From assembly GCA_964651475.1 (NCBI GenBank), contig CAZYXV010000065.1, positions 1 through 12,456 on the forward strand: a DNA stretch of 12,456 nucleotides, in the 5' to 3' direction. Positions 7,903 to 12,456 of the stretch are shown piece after piece. The translations under genes were made by a program, and so were the position numbers. The notes under the pieces are model-generated. The model ran no database searches, was not told the origin of the DNA, and saw nothing but the letters and a program-made list of their open reading frames with translations. Every line of letters starts with the position of its first letter. The stretch's first letter is position 1. The stretch comes from JBGSMF01 sp964651475 (GTDB lineage: Bacteria > Chloroflexota > Anaerolineae > Fen-1058).

Positions 7903-8628
7903 CTACCACACGCCCGGCAGCAAACGATAGCGCACGCGCTCGGTGTATTCTTTATAGCCAGGAAGTTCAGCCTGAAGCGTCTTGTCTTCCACGTATGTGC
8001 GCACAACAAGAACCAGCACAGTGAGCGCAGATGGGATTATGGCCCACAACGAGTTGAGCATAAACGGCGTTGCCAGGTGAAGCAAGATCGCGCCGGCATA
8101 ACCCGGATGGCGCACATAGCGATATGGCCCGCTCGAAACAACGCTGTGCTGGCGGTCGGTTTGAATGCGGACAGTGGCGATAAAGAACGCATTGGCCGCC
8201 ATTGACCACACCAGCAGCACATCGTGGCCGAATATCGCCGCGGCCAGGCCAAGCAGTTGCACCGCCAGCGGCAACGGCGGCGTCCAACCCCAGCGCACAT
8301 CCAGGCTGGCGACGACATACGTAATTATCATCAACACTCCCATGAGACTCAACAAGACCAAATCCCACCTCTTGGTGTCCGCGTAATTTGGCCGGGCGCG
8401 CTCGGCTAACATGCCCGGGTTGACGGGCAAGATCAAGATGGCCGTGGCCGCGCTCCAAGTGATGTATATAGCCGATAATGCCCAACCCATCCACCAGTTC
8501 CAGCGGCCTACAATGCCAAACAAGAGACCGATCAGGATCAGGTTCCCCATCGTTTCACGGAACAGCCATCGTATTGCGCCGCGCCGCACATCGGGTGTAG
8601 GGTTGGTTTGAGATAGATTGGGATTCAT
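7903..8628 (-). CDS. ICMT/PEMT-family membrane methyltransferase, copy 2
   Basis: This 241-aa membrane protein is a close paralogue of the gene that follows it. Both end with almost the same layout: GPYRYVRHPGYAGAIL (167-182), EDKTLQ (214-219), GYKEYTERVRYRLLPGVW (224-241). The N-terminal halves are less alike, as expected if substrate recognition differs. About five hydrophobic segments are visible, starting near residues 28-41, 48-68 and 91-110. The start at 8628 is chosen over an in-frame one at 8688 because AGAGGAAAA precedes it and because it overlaps the stop of the upstream 85-aa gene in an ATGA arrangement, which is typical of translational coupling. The two copies probably arose by tandem duplication and may act on related substrates or as a heterodimer. 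Substrate unknown. Confidence 0.9.
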   Translation of the reverse strand: MNPNLSQTNPTPDVRRGAIRWLFRETMGNLILIGLLFGIVGRWNWWMGWALSAIYITWSAATAILILPVNPGMLAERARPNYADTKRWDLVLLSLMGVLMIITYVVASLDVRWGWTPPLPLAVQLLGLAAAIFGHDVLLVWSMAANAFFIATVRIQTDRQHSVVSSGPYRYVRHPGYAGAILLHLATPFMLNSLWAIIPSALTVLVLVVRTYVEDKTLQAELPGYKEYTERVRYRLLPGVW

Positions 8629-8882
8629 TTTTCCTCTTTTTGTTTCTCGATACGGTTTACTGAAATCAAGGCTAGATTCAAATTCCAAATTTTGGTCAGG
8701 ATGCCGCGTAACCTGGCCTGGTCTGTATCATAGCAGGTAATCGTCGTCGTGGCCGTTCCGTCGCCGACTTGCTCCATCGAGTATAGCAGCCCATTGAACC
8801 AGCTTTGCCATCTCTCGTCAAGAGCGCCCTGCACCTTGATTTCATAGTGCGTTTGTTTTTGGGACTCGTCTTCAACTTGCAT
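8625..8882 (-). CDS. Small uncharacterised 85-aa protein, first gene of the operon
   Basis: I do not recognise a named function. The protein is soluble, with no signal peptide or membrane segment. A central block reads HYEIKVQGALDERWQSWFNG (13-32), then a GDGTATTTITC strand-like run (41-51), DQARLRGILTKIWNLNLALI (54-73) and a charged tail. The pattern beta, tryptophan-rich loop, beta, helix, beta suggests a compact alpha/beta domain. I recall similar short proteins recurring in Chloroflexota and actinobacteria, but I could not verify that here. Translation evidence is strong: a perfect AAGGAGG (8888-8894) lies 5 nt before the ATG, with a good promoter just upstream. The stop codon overlaps the start of the next methyltransferase gene. 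Its place at the head of the operon would fit a ligand-binding, accessory or regulatory subunit, but that is a guess. Confidence 0.85.
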   Translation of the reverse strand: MQVEDESQKQTHYEIKVQGALDERWQSWFNGLLYSMEQVGDGTATTTITCYDTDQARLRGILTKIWNLNLALISVNRIEKQKEEK

Positions 8883-8904
8883 GGTGGCCTCCTTATCTGT
8901 GTAC

Positions 8905-8934
8905 AGTATAGAGAGGAGGAGGGTGAGTTGTCAT
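8905..8934 (-). promoter_or_regulatory. Sigma-70-like promoter of the six-gene operon
   Basis: On the minus strand ATGACA (8934-8929, 5 of 6 to the -35 consensus) and TATACT (8910-8905, 5 of 6 to the -10 consensus) are separated by 18 nt, about 22 nt before the 85-aa gene's start codon. Transcription would begin only a few bases before the AAGGAGG ribosome-binding site, giving a very short leader. No equally good promoter was seen at the later gene junctions. Confidence 0.6.
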
Positions 8935-9010
8935 CACATAAATGGGTGATTGTGCCTGCGCCCGGCGGGGTGAAAATCCATACCAGGGTGGAGAAAAGAA
9001 ATTGACGTAG

Positions 9011-9031
9011 GGGCAGGGCTTGCCCCTGCCC
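9011..9031 (-). terminator. GC-rich hairpin behind the regulator gene, possible weak terminator or dispersed palindrome
   Basis: GGGCAGGG (9011-9018) and CCCTGCCC (9024-9031) form a perfect 8-bp stem with a 5-nt loop, 17 nt after the regulator's stop codon. On the minus strand the stem is followed by a mixed T-rich stretch (TCAATTTCTTTT) beginning about 6 nt later, not an immediate U-run, so termination is plausible but not certain. Palindromes of this 'GTAGGGGCAGGG' type also occur as dispersed intergenic elements in some bacterial genomes, which is an equal alternative. Confidence 0.45.
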
Positions 9032-9047
9032 AAGAGGAAAGGCGACC

Positions 9048-11882
9048 CTATAAAAGGCCCAGGTCTTTGGCCCGCGCCGTCGCGTCGTAGCGGCTGTGCG
9101 CGCCCAATTTGCCATAGATGCTTTTCAGATGCGTGCGTAGTGTGTTGACAGAGATCACCAGTTCATCAGCCATTTCAGCAGTTGACAGGCTGGTAGGCAA
9201 GAGACGCAGTACTTCCATCTCGCGTTCGCTCAAAGGCTCGACCGTTTCAGGTTTTGGATGGTCAATTTTAGATTGGCCTGGTAAGACCGGCGTTACGCCA
9301 AATGCTGCCAGCAGGTGACCCACGTAAGCAAGCAAGCGGCGCGTTGCCTCGGTGGGGTTGTGGCGGCCCTGTTCTGAGATTCGGGTTCTGAGATCCGAAA
9401 TCAACACGCGCATCGGCTCGCCCTCGTCCGCAAAGACGCGCACATAGCCTTCCGGCTCGGCCAGTGTCACCGCCCGTTCCATGCAATTGAGCGCCTGGCC
9501 CCGCCGGCCCTGGGCGTCAAAAGCCAGCGCCTTGAGCGCCTCGATCTCGATCACCCGTCCATCCCGCCCGCGTTGTTTCATTGCTGCCATCAGCGGGTCA
9601 AGCAGCGCCAACGCCTGCTGGGGTTGATGCCGGGCAAGCCACAATCGAACCAGGACCAGTTGCTCGTATTTGTGCAAGTGATAATCGAGAGATGCATCGC
9701 CTTCCTGGCGTTTGACAGTCTCCAACGCCCTGTCTACTCCCCGCTCTTTGACCCAACGCTCGACCGGCTCCAGATTGCCTTGCGCTACCCAAAGCAACGC
9801 CTGGACCAAGGCCGCGGTCCAATCATCCGCCTGCGTCACGTCGAATTTTTGTGTGAACTCGAGCGCATGCTGAATGGCGGCTTGAGCGCCGCTTACATCG
9901 CCTTGCGCCTGCCTGACGCGCGCCAGCGAGATATAGCCGTCGAGCGATCCCGCCTGCCCCCATTGCTGGCTCAATTCGAGGCCGTGGGCGAGATAGTGCT
10001 CGGCTTGTTCCAACTCGTTCCATTCGCGCGCCAGCTCGCCCAACCCAATCATAGCCAGGCCGGCCATGGGCAACGGTCGCCCTTGTTCATCGGTCGCTGA
10101 TTCGAGCGATTGTTGGTAGATTTCTTGCGCCTTGTAAAGATGTCCCTGGGCGATGTGTTGTTCAGCCAGGTGGCACAACGCTAACGCCGCCATCGCAACA
10201 TTGCCGGTCTTTTTTTCAGTCTCGGCAAACTCGTATAGGGCTTGCATCCCGGCGGACGCGCTGTCTTCTTCAAAGTAGGAAGCAATCAAGCCCCACGCGG
10301 CGAGGCCGCGCAAAAGCCGCTCGTTTTCGGGCAGTTGTTCCAGGGCCTGGTGAGACAGGTCAGCCGCGCGGGCTACCTGACCTTGTAAGATCGCCGCCAC
10401 CGCGCGCAGGGGCGCTGCCTTGCTTGAAACGGCTTCGGCACCTTCCAGCTTGCGCAAGCGCGCCTCGACTGCGCCCCACGGGCGGCCGCTAAACATGAGC
10501 GCCCAGGCGTGAAAGGCGCACAAAGATGGGCGAGCGGCCTCGACCTCGTCGGGCAAGGCTTCTACCCAGCGCAGGAACGTAGCCAGCTCGCCGCGCATCA
10601 AGGTCGCTTCGGCATTCTGCTCAATCAAATGGGTGGCTCGTTCAATGTCCTGCGCGGCCAGGGCATGTTCGATAGCCTCTTCCATCAGCTCGTGCCGCTC
10701 GTACCAATCGCTCGCCCGGCGGTGCAGAACCGGCACCAGTTCGGGCTGCGTCTGCTGCACGCGGCTGCGCAGCAAGTCGGCAAAAAGTTGGTGATAGCGA
10801 TACCACTGGCGGTGATCGTCGAGCGGGACGATGAACATGTTCGAGTTTTCCAGCCGTTCCAGGATTTTCTGGCTAGAGACTGGAACAAAGGCCGGCGGGT
10901 GAAGGGGGGAGGAAAAGCGATCTTCTCCTGATTCCCAATCGCTGGTTCCTGCCTTCCAGTCCACGACCGCGTCGCACAAAGGGCCGCACAAGCGGTCCAG
11001 GATGGACGTTTGCAGCAAAAAGTGCTGTCCGCGCTCTGGCACGCGATATAGCACTTCTTCCAGGAAATAATCCAGGATGTAGCGGTTGGAGCCGGCAAAC
11101 GCCGCTACAAATGTAGAGCTATCTGCATGGCCTCGCGCAGCGTGTGATTTGATGGCCAGCGCCGCCATCTGCAAGCCCGCAATCCAGCCCTCGGTGCGAG
11201 CGGTCAACGCGGCGATATCTCGGTCCACAAGCGGCAGTCCCATCGCCTGCTTCAGCAACTCGGCGGCTTCGACGTGAGTGAAACGCAAGTCGGGCTGGCG
11301 CAACTCGGCCAACTGTCCGCGCGCGCGCAGGCGCGCCACCGGCAGGGGAGGGTCGGCTCGCGTGGCAACGACGAGGCGCATGTTGTCCGGCAAGTGTTCG
11401 AGCAAAAAGGCGAGCATATCGTGAACTGCCTGGGCCGTGACCAGGTGACAATCGTCGAGAACTAGAATGATGTTGTGTGGAATGGCGCTCACGCGGTTAA
11501 TCAACGCCGTGATGGCCTCTTCAGAAAGAGAGCGAGAGGGGTCCCGCCCGATATTTTCGTCAACTGTCTGGAGCGCCGCAACCAGGTAGCTCAGGAAGCG
11601 CGCCGGGTCGTTATCGCCTTCGTCTAATGAAAGCCAGGCCACGCGCCAATCCCTGGTTGATACTTGCGAGGTCCACTCGCTCAACAGCATCGTCTTGCCA
11701 TAGCCGGCCGGGGCAGAGATCAAGATGAGGCGGCACGTTAGGCCCTGGTTGAGACGCTCCAAAAGGCGGGGGCGCGAAACAAGATTGGGGCGCGGAGACG
11801 GGATGTAAAGCTTGGTCGCCAACAGATCGTGCGGCGACTGGCGCGTCTGTGTCGAGCGGGTTTTGGGCATAGCCGGCTCCAT
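9048..11882 (-). CDS. MalT-like ATP-dependent LuxR-family transcriptional regulator
   Basis: This 944-aa cytoplasmic STAND-class activator normally binds an inducer and ATP, oligomerises and activates promoters. Order of domains: a MalT-type N-terminus LATKLYIPSPRPNLVSRPRL (21-40), Walker A SAPAGYGKT (56-64), Walker B IILVLDD (138-144), the EGWIAGLQMAAL segment (231-242), PLDDHRQWYRYHQLFADLLR (353-372), a long helical TPR-like sensor region (about 385-800), and a C-terminal LuxR helix-turn-helix (882-944, with SEREMEVLRLL and SVNTLRTHLKSIYGKLGA). Length is normal for MalT-like proteins. Residues about 308-336 form a proline/serine-rich insertion where relatives usually have a short link. ATG at 11882 is used; ATG at 11870, with GGAG 6 nt upstream, is equally possible. 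It is 165 nt upstream of the operon on the same strand, so it is the obvious candidate activator of it, though not proven. The inducer is unknown. Confidence 0.95.
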   Translation of the reverse strand: MEPAMPKTRSTQTRQSPHDLLATKLYIPSPRPNLVSRPRLLERLNQGLTCRLILISAPAGYGKTMLLSEWTSQVSTRDWRVAWLSLDEGDNDPARFLSYLVAALQTVDENIGRDPSRSLSEEAITALINRVSAIPHNIILVLDDCHLVTAQAVHDMLAFLLEHLPDNMRLVVATRADPPLPVARLRARGQLAELRQPDLRFTHVEAAELLKQAMGLPLVDRDIAALTARTEGWIAGLQMAALAIKSHAARGHADSSTFVAAFAGSNRYILDYFLEEVLYRVPERGQHFLLQTSILDRLCGPLCDAVVDWKAGTSDWESGEDRFSSPLHPPAFVPVSSQKILERLENSNMFIVPLDDHRQWYRYHQLFADLLRSRVQQTQPELVPVLHRRASDWYERHELMEEAIEHALAAQDIERATHLIEQNAEATLMRGELATFLRWVEALPDEVEAARPSLCAFHAWALMFSGRPWGAVEARLRKLEGAEAVSSKAAPLRAVAAILQGQVARAADLSHQALEQLPENERLLRGLAAWGLIASYFEEDSASAGMQALYEFAETEKKTGNVAMAALALCHLAEQHIAQGHLYKAQEIYQQSLESATDEQGRPLPMAGLAMIGLGELAREWNELEQAEHYLAHGLELSQQWGQAGSLDGYISLARVRQAQGDVSGAQAAIQHALEFTQKFDVTQADDWTAALVQALLWVAQGNLEPVERWVKERGVDRALETVKRQEGDASLDYHLHKYEQLVLVRLWLARHQPQQALALLDPLMAAMKQRGRDGRVIEIEALKALAFDAQGRRGQALNCMERAVTLAEPEGYVRVFADEGEPMRVLISDLRTRISEQGRHNPTEATRRLLAYVGHLLAAFGVTPVLPGQSKIDHPKPETVEPLSEREMEVLRLLPTSLSTAEMADELVISVNTLRTHLKSIYGKLGAHSRYDATARAKDLGLL
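9371..9398. repeat. Two-copy 14-bp (2 x 7) direct repeat inside the regulator gene
   Basis: GTTCTGAGATTCGG (9371-9384) is followed immediately by GTTCTGAGATCCGA (9385-9398), matching at 12 of 14 positions. On the coding strand this gives DLRTRISEQ, in the variable segment between the sensor region and the DNA-binding domain. It has the same 7-nt periodicity as the other repeats of the window. Confidence 0.65.
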
Positions 11883-12029
11883 TCCTTCGTGCCCCTTACG
11901 CCAGGGCGGGCGGTCAATATGCGATAGTATACTGCTTTCTCAACTGCAAGCTGCACGTCGTACAGCGCCGGGGCGGGTCATGTTGTCAATCTGGCCTGGC
12001 TATTCTAGTTTCTGTCTGGAAACGTCTGT
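11883..12029. other. Non-coding gap between transposase and regulator, with possible weak promoter and IS end
   Basis: No gene is seen in these 147 nt. On the minus strand TTGAGA (11943-11938) and CATATT (11921-11916) are spaced 16 nt, and a TATACT lies at 11931-11926 without a good -35. Either could serve the regulator gene, but both are weak. The right-hand gene is the 3' end of an insertion-sequence transposase, so the element's terminal inverted repeat should lie in this gap or just beyond it. It cannot be located because the other end of the element is outside the window. Confidence 0.35.
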
Positions 12030-12456
12030 TTAGGTGGCCCCGGGCGCCGATCGTCGCCGACGCGGCTTGATGATGCATCGCGCAATGTTGACCAAATTAT
12101 TTACAATGCATCCCCACCCGATCCATTTTTCAAAGCCGGCCTCGCCTTTGTCCCGGCAACAGTCAAGCTGTCGGGCGCGCTTGAGGACACTGATGCGGCC
12201 TTCGATGCCGGCCCGGAAGCGTTGGGCGAGGCGAAACCACTCTTGGCGCTCATGTTCGATGCGGTCAAGGGAGCGTTGGCCAGAGTGGGGCATGGAGACC
12301 TGTTTGACGCCGGCTTGATGGGCGAGGTCCTCATTGTCGGGTGACGCTATCCCCCGGTCGGTGGCAGCAAGATCAGGCGGATGCTGGAACAGGTTTTGAT
12401 GATCGCTCATGTCTAGCATCGTGTAACGAGTGAAAAGCCAAATGCACACCATCACA
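12030..12456 (-). CDS. DDE transposase, C-terminal fragment cut by the window edge (ISNCY/IS1182-like)
   Basis: About 141 codons of a transposase's C-terminal part are visible; the 5' end lies beyond the right edge. The reading frame stays open to the edge, and the first visible codons (a GTG and ATG) are unlikely to be the true start. LFQHPPDLAATDRG holds a candidate second catalytic aspartate (position 33 of the visible part). RFRAGIEGRISVLKRA (80-95) holds the catalytic glutamate, in the GIEGRIS-x-LKR context typical of ISNCY-type and related DDE transposases. A GWGCIVNNLVNIAR helix (113-126) is also typical of the C-terminal end, followed by a short basic tail. The enzyme would cut and move its own element. 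The first dozen visible residues look less like the family, so damage further upstream cannot be excluded. It is transcribed toward the regulator gene. Confidence 0.82.
   Translation of the reverse strand, partial: VMVCIWLFTRYTMLDMSDHQNLFQHPPDLAATDRGIASPDNEDLAHQAGVKQVSMPHSGQRSLDRIEHERQEWFRLAQRFRAGIEGRISVLKRARQLDCCRDKGEAGFEKWIGWGCIVNNLVNIARCIIKPRRRRSAPGAT
12030..12456 (-). mobile_element. Partial insertion sequence at the right edge
   Basis: This is the 3' part of an IS element inferred only from the transposase fragment. Its terminal repeat and target duplication are not identified. It lies beside the regulator and its operon, which is compatible with the cluster being an accessory, mobile or recently rearranged block. 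Confidence 0.6.

Noticed and set aside
8629..8688. Longer start for methyltransferase copy 2
   Set aside because: It lies within the well-supported 85-aa gene; the ATG at 8628 has a ribosome-binding site and the ATGA coupling.
8935..9000. Operator for the regulator upstream of the promoter
   Set aside because: Only a weak, imperfect inverted pattern (CACATAAAT near ATTGTG) was visible; not enough to call a binding site.

Overview
This is a GC-rich bacterial window in which every supported gene lies on the minus strand. The organism looks like an environmental, non-model bacterium. My best guess is Chloroflexota (Anaerolineae-like), based on gene style: a roughly 940-residue MalT-type LuxR regulator, rifampin-phosphotransferase-like PEP-utiliser proteins, a small 'ALDERWQSWFNG' protein and 7-nt tandem repeats. 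There is no rRNA or marker gene to confirm this, so it is an inference of moderate to low confidence.

Layout in the direction of transcription (high to low coordinates): (1) the 3' end of a DDE insertion-sequence transposase enters from the right edge (12456 to 12030). (2) After about 150 nt of non-coding sequence comes a MalT-like ATP-dependent LuxR regulator (11882 to 9048). (3) A 165-nt gap holds a hairpin behind the regulator and a good sigma-70-like promoter. (4) A tight six-gene run follows: a small uncharacterised 85-aa protein (8882-8625), two tandem paralogous ICMT/PEMT-type membrane methyltransferases (8628-7903 and 7866-7177), a giant 1422-aa phosphotransferase (7163-2895), a stand-alone 533-aa linker plus phosphohistidine protein with no ATP-binding domain (2881-1280), and an MFS drug-type exporter (1216-50). 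Gaps inside the run are a 4-nt overlap, 36, 13, 13 and 63 nt, so it looks like one operon. No gene-free stretch exceeds 300 nt. Positions 1-49 hold nothing I recognise.

The centre of interest is the phosphotransferase pair. The 1422-aa protein has one ATP-grasp (PPDK_N) domain followed by two consecutive copies of the linker plus swivelling phosphohistidine module. Its catalytic histidines H829 and H1379 are exactly 550 residues apart. The next gene supplies a third, diverged linker-histidine unit (H489) with no ATP-binding domain. The operon therefore encodes one nucleotide-binding head and three phosphohistidine carriers. None of these proteins has the C-terminal PEP/pyruvate TIM barrel, so they are not PEP synthase or PPDK. 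They resemble rifampin phosphotransferase (ATP-grasp, substrate-binding domain, His domain) or split enzymes such as phenylphosphate synthase. With two membrane methyltransferases and an exporter, the inferred role is chemical modification (phosphorylation, methylation) and export of a small hydrophobic compound, such as an antibiotic, phenol or lipid, possibly switched on by the MalT-like regulator. The substrate is unknown.

A second theme is 7-nt periodic tandem repeats. They occur between genes (1248-1295) and also inside genes, where they encode loop segments (5484-5518 in the phosphotransferase, 9371-9398 in the regulator).
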